Shown: one piece after another, positions 1 through 14,200 of the stretch | How positions within the stretch are numbered: position 1 is the stretch's first letter | How the letters are laid out: each line of letters begins with the position of its first letter | Origin: Patellaria atrata CBS 101060 | Taxonomy: Eukaryota > Ascomycota > Dothideomycetes > Patellariales > Patellariaceae | Direction: 5' to 3' | DNA length: 64,000 bases | Assembly: GCA_010093705.1 (NCBI GenBank) | Contig: MU006096.1 | Span: forward strand, 173,558-237,557 | The notes under the pieces: model-generated | Told to the model about the DNA's origin: nothing | Seen by the model: only the letters and a program-made list of their open reading frames with translations | Databases searched by the model: none | Translations under genes and position numbers: made by a program

Positions 1-3000
1 AACACTGAGGTGTATCTGGTCATGGTCATAACTCCTTTTCACCTAATTTTAAGATATGAGGAATAGAACATTCGCAGATCGTGCTCTCTCAGTAGATTAA
101 TCAGGGTCTACAATGCCCAACCAGCATTGTGACCGCTGAGTTCTCCCCAAGTCCGAGACTTCTTCGGGATCATGCCGATATCTCATAGTATAATAAGACT
201 ATGGACAGCGCCGCTCCAGTCTCGCGAATCTTAAGCCAGCCTGTTGGCTGTCATTCAGGGCCCAATTCCCTTGCAGGAGGGTCCGAGTATGACGGTGAAC
301 CCCACGTTCCCCTGGCTGTGCATTATGCGTAAATGGCTCGAAGCAAGTCGAAAGGACGTTCAGACGTCAACCGGCAGCAGGTTCAGTCTTTCTTCAACAG
401 CTCGATATGGCAAATTCCATCGAATCAAACGCCATACATTTCCTTAGGGCTCAACTCACTCGAGGAACAGAGCAACTCATATCTATCGCCCAGAGAAACG
501 GGCCCAAAGAGGTTACCGCTCAACAAGTTTCATCCACCATAGTGAGAGGGTGGTTATACTAGTAGGCTCGGGTTTCAAGCGATCTCTCATTTCCGCAGCT
601 GCTGAATGTTTCAAGCAAAGCAGTCCCAACTCATGGTACTTTCAACGACCATAGCCTCAGCGCAGTCGGATGACGAGCGAGATAGCTTGATAGGACAAGG
701 AGGTTTAGGAAGAGGACGTTTTTAGACTTAGAGATCATCTGCTCGGCTCTCTTCAGCTTCTATAATCTATTCCTAGTTGGGACTAGTATGCGCTTGTATC
801 CGTTGGAGACCCGAAAAATTCAAAAACTCTAAACAGGCGACAGAGGCTTTCAAAAGTCTTGAAATTCTAATAACAACAAATCATCTCCCTTGACGTTCAT
901 TTCAGGAGCCCTTCGTAACTATTCTCTGCAAACTCAGCGCAGTGGGCAGTGCTAGAAATATGCGTTCACGGCGTCTTCACCTATGACCTTCCAGCGACAA
1001 CCCCAGGGCAAAGCAGGATTGACTGAGAATTTCTGATAGCCTAAGGGCCCCCAGGCGTCGTCGGAAATTATGAAGAAGAATCCTATTCCGGCGGGTCTTT
1101 GCATGATTCTCAACAACATGTAGAGCTCTACCGCCAAGTATCTACACAGTTGATATTGTTTCTTCAATAATGTTTATCTCTTTCTAGAATCTTTCAATTC
1201 TCCGGCACCAATCTTGAAGGGGACATTGCACGAAGGAACCTGTAGCTACGGAGTCGGCTATTCCAGGCTCCAGAGCGTATCTTGACGGAAATTTTCAGGC
1301 GCAAGCACGACCTCCACACATTTGATTCCTTACAAAACTGGTTCAGTTGCTATACGTGTTAACTCTTCTGGCGCCCTCGGTGTTACCCGAACAGAAATTC
1401 ATGGTACAGCTTTATCGTGAAGTTTAAAGGATGCGTTGGTCTATGGAATCGATATACAGGAATCACACTAATATACCGTTATTCATTCAGTTCTAGAAGT
1501 AAGTCCTCAGATCACATAATTGGTCAATTTCCTATAAGTTCCATATCAAAAACCTTATACCTATTTTAGGTACAGCGCTTTGCACTCGTAGTAGTATATC
1601 TTACAGCGTGAGCCCCTAGTATATTGCTTGATGTCTCGCAAAAGCCTATCCTTACCTCGATTTCAACAATATCAATCATCTGATAGGACAGGTACATCCT
1701 AGTAATAGCAGATCCAAAGTTATTGGACTTGAGAGAGCGAAGTTGAATCTCAAGTTAGAGCACATAAACACTAGACTCCCGCCTTAGCTATTTTCTTTAC
1801 TGGTGCTTGAACAATCATGTCTCCTATAGAGCCTCTCGCCCTGTTCTTGGTCCCGATACAGAGGGATTAGAGAGTATGCCAAATGATTCCATATATACAA
1901 CGGTGAACGTAGTAGTAGATCGTATTTGAGATACAAGAACTCCGCTTTACACAGATATACTACTTTGTGGGAGTACTAGATCCGTCGAGGGACCTTTAAT
2001 AAGAAAATTCTATTGTCAATTGGTCATATGGGTTTTTTAGTCCGGGAAATAATGATAACACCCTCAGTCCTAACAGTTCCATCGGCCTTATAGATCTAAG
2101 TCTAACCCATAGCCATCCAACTTCTCCATCTTCATCTTCTCTATACCGTATCACACTCAGTATGGGACAAGGGTCACATTTGTTCTTCTTAAGTTAGTAG
2201 CATATGATTTCTTCACATTAGACATGTGCTACTAATATTCGGCTTCAGAGTAGCATGTATCTCCCGTCACGTATCTTAAGCTTATTTTGGAGTTCCTCGG
2301 CATATCAAATATCTTAGGGACAACGTTGCTTTTTGGTTCGTCCACCGATCGTCTCATTTTTGATTCGTCCAACTCCACAACTTATTCTTACATCCCGTTT
2401 CCCAACTAGTCCACCTCAGAGTCATGTATCAGCCACCTACATAAGTCTAATAGAACCACGCTTCCCACCAGCATTCATCGGCCGATTAATACTCCCGAAT
2501 TTGTGAATTGTTTCTGGGCTGAGTATTTTCCCTAAGATCTCCTTTCGACCCCCTAGGAGAAGCGTGACGCCTGAACGCTTGATCCCAACCGTACGCTACC
2601 CAAAAAGTTCAGCCTCGTAACTTCTTCACTTTGTTGGTTCGACCCTCGTGTCCACCCGTCTCGATTTCGTATCGCTCTCTCAATAAAATGACGATCTTCC
2701 CGCCATTACCGGCGATCCAAAACCTAAACTCAGTTGCCGCTTTCTAACACCCTCTTATCTCTCTGGAACGTCATGGTACTGTTTCCGATCGACTCTGCTG
2801 CTCTTCAAATGCTTGATTGTGGGCTACGAATCATTGTAAAGCAGGAGAATTATTTGACATCTGCCGGCACCCCACCGATCGACATAACTTCTCCAGAAGA
2901 TCTGCAGTCTATACCAGACTGAGCGACATCGAGCTACAATGGATTACCGGTCTGACCAACGTACCGTTTTGAGCCACCTGCAAGACTTGACACGGTCTAT

Positions 3001-6000
3001 GCAAGAGTGTGAGACATTCTCTGCCGTTACCATGGTCTAACTCTTCAAATTAAGAATATTATAATTCTGGAGAGGCGTTGAACGCAACTGCTTATTGCGT
3101 CATGTTTCCCCGCAACCTCGACATTCTTCTATGATGGAGAGGACGTATAGCCTTACCATTGCTGTAGCTGGTAGCTTTCTTTAGCTTTCTTGAGCTCTTA
3201 AAGTCTCAAACCCGGTTTCCAAATCGTTGGCTTAGTTTTTTTGAATAGGGGTAAGTCGTGGATTGCTGTATCGAGGTAACGTTAGGCTGTCTCCATAGTC
3301 AAGTTTTGCTAATGTCGATGGTCTCATGAGTTTTACTTTAGGCAAGTTCGCAATAAGCTGCATATTCGTTTTCTATGATATTACTTTTGATTGCTCCTGG
3401 CACAACGGGTGGCCATCCTATCTGTTCTAGTTCTATTTTAAATCTGTTCATCTGAAGACTGGATCTTGAGCTCTAAGTAGCATGTTGCACTTTCCAATGT
3501 GATATAGTTCAATTTTCCGTATAAACTGATAATACTATTTGATATTGCCTCTATGGATACAGCATCACTCTGTATTAATCCTATGTTCCACTTTATAGAG
3601 TTAATAATACCATTCAAATCCCAAGATTCCCAAAGACCTCAAGTGACACACTTTCGTCTCGGTAACCTTGTCTGCAGTCCTCAAGCTCTTGTTGCAGCAA
3701 CCCTTATCTTTCCTCCCGTCTTCCTCGTAAATCTCATTCAATCTTTCAATAGGGTTCTTTTGCTATAGTAGATTGAGAGATCCTCGATAAAGATTGTAGG
3801 TATCTGTCTTCACTACTCCGGAATTAAATCAACGGTCTCTAATGCCCGCGACCTCTCAGTACCCCAAGTAGAGCTCTTCGGGCTTGCAGATAATGTAAAT
3901 GACACTCCCCCAATTATGAACTGCGGAGAGACTCGTATACTCCTAGTAGACACGCTTCCTCGTGTCCGTCCCTATCATTCACCCCTTCCCAACCTCCCCT
4001 TGCATTTCCCCTCGACACACAACATCGAACCCACATCAACAACTGCAAGGAAAGTCCATCTAGGAAGTTCCCATCCAGAATAGTAATCGTCTTCCATGCA
4101 AGCATCCCAACCCGTCTTTCACAGCATCTTTCATGTTCCTCCGCATCTAATGTTTCCCGGTCTACTTTGCTGGAAATCCCGACATCGAGAAGACGTCCTG
4201 CCCGATGTGTTTCCCACGTGTGGAAGACCCTTAGGGAACTTGAGATATACGCGATGTCTCACCGATGCTCGTCTCGGGGTCGGAGTTAGCAAACGCGAGA
4301 GAGTAAAAGCAAGTATACGTCCCCTTTGGTTCGATCTGGATCGATTGCAATCTGCATGCATATTTTCTTACATACATGCTCAACATACATATAGACGCAT
4401 AGTAAATTATGTTATGGTGATTAATGATCTAAACGATCGCTGCTCAGTCCCGGAATAGTCTCTTCCCGTATCCGCTCAACAGTCTCTCCATCATCTCCAC
4501 CCGCCGTGCTACCGCAAACCCTTCCCCTCCAGCGACAATATGCTCCGTCCCCTTCCACATCCCGAGGCGGCGGTTAAACAGGTTTCCTATCACCGAGACA
4601 TCGGAATCTCATCATTCCTATACAGTACATGCATCTTGATGTTCCATCGCCGCCGATAACAGGCCCAGGGGAGTATGTATTGTAGATGTCGATGTAACAC
4701 ACTCGATCGAACGAAGGGATGCATGTAACGGATGCGCTCCAATAGACGTGTCCAATACCGTAAATACACATGTACTGGTAATAGATCCACTCTCTCGATA
4801 TTTTGTACGTCCGACTCCACGTGAACCTCACTCAATTAGAGACTTCAAGTCGTATATTCTAGTCGTAGACGATTATTAGCACGAGAAGTTGGTGCTACCC
4901 CTCGTCAAATTCTGTGCTGCCCTTCTGTTATCGCCATATACCGCTCTTTCGGTTATGACCGTCCAAGGGTCGCCACATCGTACCCGTACGACGACTCTTT
5001 TCAAAAACCGCCCTAACCCGGTTCCTGTGGTGTAATGCAGAGCCATAGTGGCGGGTCGGACCGGCGCGTTTTTGACAGCCCCACGATATATGGGCTTAAA
5101 CGGGAGTCGATCATTCAGTTTCCTAGCGTACTTAGCTTTGAGATCTAGATGTCGACACCTTTAGGCTAATATACGAGTCTCTAGCGTATGCTCAAGGGGG
5201 CTCCACACTATTTGGTACGAGCTGGAGACATCTCCGAGATCTTTGGCGTTTCACGGAGGTTACGCCGGCATGAGATGAGTGGTTCGCTGGAGGCGAAGGA
5301 GTAGACAAAGATGTGTAGAGTTAAAAAATATGGAAAGACAACCTGGAAAGACATGAATCGACCTGGGCCGGGTGGCGCAGGAGATACTGATGATGGAGGC
5401 CTGAGCCGTGGATATTGTGAGGATTGGAGCTGTCGAACACGTGTATGTGTAGGTACGACTGAAGATCCCTACAACGAGACTTTGCGAGATATTCAGGTAA
5501 AGAAGGCCGTGGAGACATGAGTGATTGTAGATACACCGTCTTTGCAATTGTTGTTCTAGGTCTCGATGGATCGTTCGTCTGTCGAAAAGAGAAGATCAAA
5601 CAGGGGACCGCATTGAACCCTGCAATACTGGTTACACAGTCTGTAAACAAATCCCAAAACACGAGGTTAACCGGTCAGACTGCTACGCGGTGTCAGCTGA
5701 TGAAAGATATCAAGTATACCCTGAGGTAGATGCAGTACAGGACTATAGAAAGCTCTAGACTCCGATCTCCTAATCAATCTGCATCTCCAAACAGTACATT
5801 GTAGGAATTGCGCATAGATAACGGAACTACAACCTACCATTCTCTCTCTTCAAAGTTAACATATTGGTAAGGACCCGGCGCATCGGTCAACTCATCATTG
5901 ATTTACGGCATAATGCTCGAGTATCATGGATTCCGCAGGCTGGTATACCATGATGGTAATATGATAACTTTGGTTCGCACAATGTAGCACGGTCTAGTTC

Positions 6001-9000
6001 ACGTCAACACGAGAATATCCAGTTGAAGACAGTCCATGGTAACCATGCTAATCTGTCAAACATCATTGGCAGTGCTTGACAACATATCTACCAGGCTACC
6101 AGTGCAACCACCAACCTCGACGGGATCGCTAAAGCCATTGAACTGCATTTTGTATTCTCTCATGCTGCCATTCCCTTGGTTAAAGACGGAATTATCTCCT
6201 GCTCCTGAGTTAGAACTACCTTTCTTACGCTTCTTTCAATCACCGTTTGAAATCGATGACGACATTTTCAGCCCCGGAAATAATCTCTCGCCCTGGAGGG
6301 CCTAATTGGACGGGAGCTTTAAACATAACCGATGGTGGACAGGTGTCAGCAAGCTTTAGGCGTCCGAGATATTTCCACAACTATACCTTAGTTCTTTCTA
6401 TAAAGAGATGTACTGAGCATAATAGTGCATGTGGGTATAGCGATAGCCATTGGGAGGTGTAGCAGAACGTGGCACGCCTGGCTTTTTCAACAGGGGAATT
6501 AAATCGTTAGTTTTTCAACAATATCAGATATGAAGGTAAGTCTCTCCCCGGGTTTGCTCATCGAGTAATCTTGAGGATGATCATCAAACCACGTCTTGCC
6601 TTATAGCGTCAGATCGGTGGAATCAGAATAAGGTATCCATACGATGAATAAAAGATTTGTTGAGGTGTTTAAGCAAAAATCTTCCATGAAGATCCCGGAT
6701 ATGCGGCTTATCTCACTGACATGACCCAAAAAAAAGCTTGTTTGGTGATCTTCCCTGAGGCACTTCAGGACGTTGAGCGAGGCTACCAGCCACAACGGTT
6801 TAGCGGAGGGGCACCATCGTGCTCGCAGCAACCTAAAGACAGTCCTTCGTGTACACCATCCCCAGTCGTCAGCAATGATGGAATAAAGTACACTTTAGCG
6901 GCGGGAACTAAGTGTGGGACTTTTTCTTGATGACGACGGGGGTATGTGAATAGTCTCAAGTCGTCCCCTTATCTGGTCAATACGCGTTTGGAAAACGATA
7001 TATCCGAGAAAGAGCTCGATAAGCTGTTAACTTGATGTCAATTGCAAGCGGACCTCGTGTTCCCCCACAGCTTGACCGGTCAGCTGTAGATCATCCACAG
7101 TTGGTGTTGATATGAATCGTAAGGCAACAGGGTAAATTCTCATCTGATTGGAGCCAGGAAGCAGAGAGCCAGAGACAAACCCAGTGCCGGTTTTAGCTAG
7201 TAAGTGAGATAAGTGCGGCAACCAGAACAAGATCCGTACTAAAACTATTACAAGATTAGTAAGTAGGCTTCAAAATAGCTCCTCTTGTAGCCAATCAAGA
7301 ATTCTATTGAAACTGCGTTTCCGTGTGGTTGGTAAAAGCATCATAAAAAGATCCCATAACTAAAACTTAATGATAGGAAAGAAAGGATTAATGCAGGGCA
7401 ATCCGTGTTATACTCCAGGTATAAAGTTCCGTCTACCAGGTGTGCGAATAATGAGCAGTTCCAGGTCAGTATGGGGGGTTGACGAGTGGATAGTCCTTCA
7501 GCTTGCGCACAGCCACCAATACTTCGTACAGTAGTCTCGCATACCGACAACCTGAGCAAACTGACTCCTGTTGTAGGTCGACCAGTATCATCCGCTGTTT
7601 TAATGGTAAACTAAAGTAATAAAACCATTCAACTTTTTAAACAGGACTCCCATCCTCCTGTAGTTCATGAAGAACCGATGGAGACCCGATGAGAGAGGAA
7701 CCTTCCACCCACTGTCACTGACGTAGTGGGATGGGAATAATGTGTCACTGATCCCGGCTTCCGCTGTAGCTTTTGCTGATTGACTACCACAGAAACCTGG
7801 AGAGCTAATTTGTCCCATATAGAGACGATCAAAAAGCTGAAATGCTTCACTGTTGGAGGGGATCCGGAGGGGATTACGGAAATTGTAGATGGGTCGTGCA
7901 GAGTTCTCAATTGTATTTCAAGAGCCGCATACCACTCTGACTTTTGTATGATTGTCACCTAAGATTCCCGTTTTGCTGAATTATGAGTTGTTCGCTGACG
8001 GCAGTCCCTTCATTTTTCATTTAGGATCTGCATATACCTGTCAAATTTCATTGCCTAAGCCCTTTCGTCTGTCTGCTTTTACGAGCGTTGATTATCGTGA
8101 TTATAAAGTGGTGCGTCAAACCAGATAAGACAGGAGCAGTTCTCGAATTGAGGTCAGTACTGGTATAATTGTATGCTCGTATTCTCGCACTGAGACCGTT
8201 GACTTCTTAGACAAAGTGATTATAGATATCTGGGACTGTATAAACTGAGACATCGTGTAAGAGAATTTGCAGACCGAACTCACTGTGAAGGTTCGACTCG
8301 GCTTGATGACCCTTCAGCTTACCTACGCCTAGGTTACGTCCAAGAAAATGCTAGACACAAACACGAGGAAGCTACCAACTTGGTAACCGCTAAAATCTGT
8401 AAGGTAGTTGGCGACCCCTTTGTTCGTCGACTTCGTCATTACTTCAGCGATTTAACGATGCTTCAACTCCGTTGAAAATTGTCAGAATCAAATGCGTCCA
8501 GTATGGGGAGCTTACGCATAAGCCCCTGGCCCACAAGGTGTACTGTACATCCACCCCATCGCGTACCTGCCAAATTCTGATATCGCCGAAAGACCAGCAA
8601 CTCACAATTTCCACACACACCGCTGACGTTTGCTTGGTAACTGCCTCCCAGGGTCATAAGTCGGGATTATTTGAAGACCGCCTAGGCTGTGCTATCCTCA
8701 CATTCGCGAAGTGAAACGGTAGGAGATCGAGCACGACTTGTGCTATAAAGAAACTTTACTGCTATTCCCGCTGTATCCGCTACCTTACGCTGCTCAGCCC
8801 TCGACTGTGCCGCTCGGCCCGAGTTGCTCTCTATAACGTCGCCTTTCGGACCGAGTTTAGGTACTGTATGTAAAAGAATAGACGTATTGAAAGGTTTAGG
8901 TTGTCGCTCGTCAGGCGTGCAGAGATAGAACTACACTTGCATCGAGAAATTTGACTTTGATATAGAGGGATGCCTCTTACTTCGCTATCTCGAATTAAAA

Positions 9001-10409
9001 GAATATTTCAACGATGTCTTGTCAGACTTTAGGAAGGTTTACAGGCTCAGGGGTCGTCAAGCCCTACTACTACTGAAGAAGTAAAGCGTGATTTTTGGAT
9101 CGACATCATGGATACTTTTCTTTAGCGATAAGGATCAGCGCGGACGGACAATTGACGCGGGTGGAGAGCTGAATTGTCTCCAAGACCCCAAGAAAGTCTC
9201 AATGTGGATATGAATTGCTTTGGAACTTTGGAAGCTGCCGTTCTTTTCGAATACGGTGTGGAAATGACAGCGAAAAATGACAACGCAACAACCAAACCCT
9301 TCCCGTTCGGTAGAAGTATGTAATCTTCGCGCTGATCTTCTCGAAAGATATAAGGTATCTGCTCAGCTTAAACCCCCGTATTGACGCCCTATTCATGACT
9401 TGCCTAAAACAGGAGACCACGCTCTCCATTACCCATTAAAGATTTTTACCCCAGGTTTTTACTGCTTCACGTCAGCGTCAATGTGACAATAATGTGACAA
9501 GTCAAGTTGGAAATCTGTAGTGGAGTTCTCAGGTTGATTGAAGAGTATAAAATGCTCCGATTCTGAGTTTGACATCCGAAACTGATTCAGACTTTGTTCA
9601 AAGCTTCGATGACGATCCGTTCAGCTGTTAGTCTCTCTTTTCAAAGTCTAGCTCTATGTACGGACGGAAATGTTAGGGTGATGTAGAAAAATAATAATAG
9701 ATCGAATTTAAGTCCAGTACAAGCCCTGTGACGAATGCCACGCGAAAGATTTTGGCTTACAGTAAATTTATCGGATTAGAACCAAGCTAGGGCGCACGGT
9801 TCACAGGAACGGCGTCTCGCTGATGCGTGGGGCACACAGTATTTCCTAAGACGGTCGTACTGTACGAAGTACATCCTTACCTATCCCGTACACCTTAGAT
9901 GCGCCCAACTCCCGTCCGATCTAAGTTCACACACGTTCATTATCTGAATCCTTCTATCGAGGTTGCGATACCGAGCTTGAAGAGAGATGTGAATCCGTCC
10001 CGGGTCTATAACGTCCACTAAGGAGTCTACATTGATGGATTCGCTTTAGCTAGTCGTTTTGCCTAGTCTCTGTGGTTCTTTCTGGAAGGAAGCGAAAAGC
10101 TTCGGCCCGTGACCATTTCCGGGTCTGCCTCTAATAAATTTGAAATATCTTTGCAATAATGCTGTTAACAGAGTGTTATCTTGGCTTGTTACCTCTACAG
10201 CTGCGAACAAATTGGACGGGGAACGAGTTTGCTGCTATGGACCCCGTATATCCGCCGTAGCGATGATGACCGTCCTAGTCCAAATGCAAGTGGGTAGGAC
10301 GAGTGTTCTCGTTGCGCATGTTGATGATACTTAGATATTGCCATTTTACTGATAGGTTACCCACTATCCGGGCGTGCGCGGCACAAAAGTATTATAAGTG
10401 GAATTAAAA
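1..10409. other. Gene-poor stretch of about 10 kb
   Basis: No open frame longer than about 120 codons exists on either strand, and no exon chain with good splice sites could be built, apart from the relic at 4444-4602. Base composition looks mixed rather than extremely AT-rich, so this does not look like the heavily RIP-mutated AT blocks of some fungi, but no RIP index was computed. No terminal repeats, target-site duplications, tRNA-like folds or transposase motifs were recognised. It contrasts sharply with the gene-dense remainder and may be an ancient, decayed intergenic or accessory segment. Confidence 0.6.
4444..4602 (-). pseudogene. Coding-like relic, 3' end of an unknown gene
   Basis: Read on the minus strand, this gives 52 codons ending in TGA with a protein-like composition, including the strings FNRRLGMWKGTEH and ARRVEMMERLL, unlike the surrounding random-looking translations. 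Directly upstream in the same frame there are TGA codons, while a different frame (ending NIKMHVLYRNDEIP) continues the coding-like text. That suggests an old gene whose frame has been broken. The family is not recognised; a hydrolase C-terminus is only a guess. It could also be a real last exon whose upstream exons I failed to assemble. Confidence 0.3.
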
Positions 10410-10745
10410 TCATCCAAAGGCTTGCAAGCCTCGTAGATCACCTTCATTGACGACTTTGACGCTCATCTCCAGGGTTTCTGGATGTTTAGTGGTGACAGTT
10501 CTAAGGGTGCGGTGGTGTTGATAGGATGTATGTGTAGAAGCCTTCGAAGGAGGGGTCCGCCGAAGGGGATAAAGGGTCAAGGGTGGCCCAAAAGCGGCCG
10601 ACATCCAAGTTAAGGTAATTTAGACTCGTGGAATCAGCCGGCTAACTTACCTGGGCTATACCTGGTAGATCTCCAATATCAGTGCTTTAGCCTTCGTGTG
10701 GCCTTCCCCGTCACCTCCGTGAACAAGCTGGCGAACCTTGTACAT
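10410..10745 (-). pseudogene. Coding-like relic, unknown family
   Basis: Three protein-like pieces lie in order on the minus strand. The first (10745-10662) includes KVRQLVHGGDGEGHTKAKA and LEIYQ, and stops at a GT. The second (10605 to about 10501) includes DVGRFWATLDPLSP and GFYTYILSTPPHP. The third (about 10500-10410) includes TTKHPETLEMSVKVVNEGD and ends GLQAFG before TGA. The second and third pieces join only through a frame change near 10500, and the gap between the first and second lacks a proper AG acceptor where one would be expected (TTG instead). This looks like a decayed host gene. I do not recognise the family. Chance open frames are the alternative. Confidence 0.3.
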
Positions 10746-11299
10746 CGTTATCGTAATATGTGACGGGGCTTGACCGTAATTGTACGAGGGGCTAGCCCCC
10801 ATAACCCGCCATGTCACAACCACTGTAAAGTGGAAACTACTGAAGCACATGCTTTTGGCGTGCCCCATGTAACGGAAGTACCTCACTGTTTTGCCTTTGT
10901 GCATCGCTACTTGTTTTCTTGATTATGCATCCAACATGATTGGAGTACTAGTTCAACCCCCCCAAGACTCCAGTCCAGCTGTACACGGCTTCAATGTAGA
11001 TGTAATGAAAGTTCGACATAATTCCTCACGCTCAGGCTCATCCAAGCCTCAGCTCTGAAATAAGTCCAAGCTTGTGTTTCTGTTTCTGGAAGACACCCCC
11101 CACCTACCTCACAGTCTCTCATATTTGGTTATCCAGAAATTCGAAATCTACGGTTCAGTCTTCCGCTTCCATGACTCTGGAAAGTTGAAATATTCGCCTT
11201 GAGCTACAAAGATTGGTTTCTTATCATACCGTATTCTATGATATCGGGTCCGACAACTGATTGATCGATTTTACGTTCCACAACCTGGAATCCAAAAAG
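10746..11299. promoter_or_regulatory. Upstream region of the CMR1-type gene
   Basis: No gene is seen in this 550-base stretch. It should contain the promoter and 5' leader of the transcription factor starting at 11300. A run of C residues (around 10958) and general CT-rich tracts are present, as is common upstream of fungal genes. No TATA box or specific operator could be assigned with confidence. Confidence 0.4.
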
Positions 11300-14200
11300 A
11301 TGGTTTTCTGTACATATTGTGGCCAGTCGTTCACTCGAGATGAACATCTCGAGAGACATATTCTCACTCGTGAGTCAAAATAGTCTGTAGAATTGAACTG
11401 GCTGATTTCTCTTCTGTCAGATACAAATGTGAAGCCTTTCAAATGCTTCACCTGCCATATGTCTTTTGCTAGGCGGTACGTGCTGCGTATTCTAGGTTCT
11501 GGCCTACCACCTAATCTGCTCTTGCTGAAGGAAATTCTTCGATACTGACATCCATTAGCGATCTGTTACAACGACACTATTTGGTTCATGGCAGAGACCA
11601 GAACAACCAGGAAGGCCTACCTCCCAGTAACGGAATTATCCCCAAATCCGCTGGCCGAACACCTATTGCATGCAGTAATTGTGCCAAAACCAAGACCAAA
11701 TGCGATAAGAAATTCCCCTGCAGTCGCTGTGCGGCAAGAAATCTTCGGTGCACTCTTCGTCCAACTCGACGAGCGTCCAAAAGCACACGAATTGGAAATC
11801 AAAACGAGGAGTCTAACAGTGGTAGCTCTTCTGAGCACGGCGGGAATAATGAGCCCTCGAATGGTTCCAAAAGTAACTCTCCTCAACTTCAGGATCAGAG
11901 CCAGCCACCTACTGTTCAAAATTCAACACCACCAACCGAGAAAGCTCCGTCGGTCGAAAGCGCAATGCCGTTGTTCGAACAAAGCCCGCCGAACGGAACC
12001 ATCACCCAGACCCCGATAATGAACAACGTCATTTCTCCAGTACCGACCCCCAACAACGGTTTTGTCCACAGTACACCGATGTCTGGGTATGAAGAATTTA
12101 TCCGAACGACGGGAAAAGATGGCTCAGACGGTTCTGCGAGCCCACGGTTCCTGATGGACTGGACGCAAATGCAAATGACTCCTGGCTTCGATTTGGGTAG
12201 AACAGATTTCCTAATGCCACATGAGATGGGGTTTGATATGGCTGGAATGCCCACAAGCCCGCCGAACGAGGGTCTTTTAGCCATGATCCCGGAACTTTCC
12301 CAGGCTCTTCCCGCTGCACCCCACGCACCTCCAATACCCCCCCCTAGGCTGGATAGTAACTTTTCCGATTTGGAATTGGGTAGCCCTGCGTCACTTTATT
12401 ACTCCAACAGACACCCATCGATTGTCGACAACGGAAATATCTCTGAGCTGGGGGCTATCGTCGCAGCCCAGGACGGTTGGTCGTGTTTTCGCTGCTTACC
12501 TCCAATTCCCTCGAGCGCGTGTCCAAGGACTGCAAAATTGAATCTTGAGCGATTGGAACAGAGCTTGAAAAACCATGAAGGTTGGGCAAACTGGATGCCG
12601 CCTCTGGACGAGGCAGATCTTGCTAGCAAAGCACCCCTCGTCGTTATGCAGCTTCAAGAAAATTCTCGCGATAAGCTACTTGCCATCACGCAAACTTTTC
12701 TTCACAAAGCTCTGGATATCCATAGTACCGGGACAAGTGCCTCACCTGCAAACGGAGGATCTCCAGCTTCCACAGGATCGAATTTCGTATTGCTTCCTCC
12801 GGCAAGAGTATTGGAGCATTTTCTTCGATCATACGCTAATAACTTCGAGCGCTATTATTCGCTCACTTCAAGAGGTGTTCTCGATGCAAATGAACTTCTT
12901 GCATGCTACAATGACAAGGCTTCCAGTCTCCTCGTGTTATTGATGATTGCTCAAGGAGCTATGGTCATTCCTTCTTCAGACGCGAGGTGGCTCACTGGCG
13001 GACTTACCGAGGCATGTCGCATCTCTCTATTTGATCTCATCGAGAAAAACATCATCATGGCAAGTGATCCCATCGTGCTGCACTCAGCACTTCTTTTTAC
13101 CGTGCAAGCGGCGTGGAGCGGCGACAAGTGGCAGATGGATATCGCAATGGGCCAACGGGGTATGTATTTCGCGATGCTTCGACATTCAGGAATGATGGAA
13201 AACCGCAATCCATCATCCAACGCGATGGATCGCAGAAGCTCTGCAGCGGATGGTTTGTGGAATGACTGGCTTGTCCAGGAAAGTAGAAGCAGGTAAGCGT
13301 TTCATATCCTCTTCGAGATTCTCTTCTCCCGTCCCCACTTCGGCTCTCCTCCGTCCACGTGACAACCCCAACTCAGGCCAATATCAAACTCCGATCTTTC
13401 AAGGAATAATCAACCTTAAGGGAATGTAGTAAACTGACATGTGATAGATTAATCTACTCTTGGGTCATGGTTGACCAGGACTTGGCACTTTTCCACGATA
13501 CTGCTCCTCTCTTTTCCGTTACTGAGTTCGGCGCACCCATGCCGGACGCGGACCGTTTGTGGCAGGCTAAGTCATCTGTGGAATGGGCCGAAATCTTCAA
13601 TCAGGTACATGAGTTCTCTGGAGGGTTTTCGTCGATAGGGTCTGGTGCTCGGCCCTTAAGTCTTCGTGATATGTTCCGTCTCTTCTTGGACGACGAGCTT
13701 CTTTCGCATGGCATCGAGCTTACACCTCTCCACTTAAGACTTCTTCTTCATCCCCTGCAGTCAATGGTATGTCAATACTGCCAGCTGCTGAGTTGTTTCT
13801 CTGATAACATCGCCTCTCGTCAACGTTCGCGTGCCGTTACTGCTGCGTCGACCAGGCTTCGGTTAGAAGAGGTGCAAGCTCTATTGCAGAGATGGTATGA
13901 TCTGGCAGCAAGGTACATGAAGAGCAACCCCATCTGTGCAATGATGCAGGCAAATTTGGTGATGTTTCATCTGGTCAGCCTCAATGCTGTTACTAATTTT
14001 CCTGAAATCGAGCGATTAGCTCGAAGGGAAGGTTTCGACGGAACGTATCAACAGCTCGTATGGCTACACAAAAAGTGCATTCTCGATGTTGAAGAAGCCA
14101 TCTATCACTGTGGACAGATCTTTAGGCTTATACGACTAATGCCCAGGGGTATCCGTCCACCATGGTGGGCGGGAGCGATATATCGAGTTGCTTTGATCCT

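Noticed and set aside
4096-4458. 120-codon plus-strand open frame
   Set aside because: The text looks random, and the opposite strand carries the more coding-like relic at its 3' side. No start context or homology clue.
5260-5662. Overlapping open frames on both strands of 69-113 codons
   Set aside because: Composition is irregular, no domain is recognisable, both strands are equally open and there are no splice partners. This is expected by chance in 10 kb.
8285-8330. tRNA-like T-arm word GGTTCGACTC
   Set aside because: Flanking bases do not pair into a T stem, and no anticodon arm or acceptor stem could be built.
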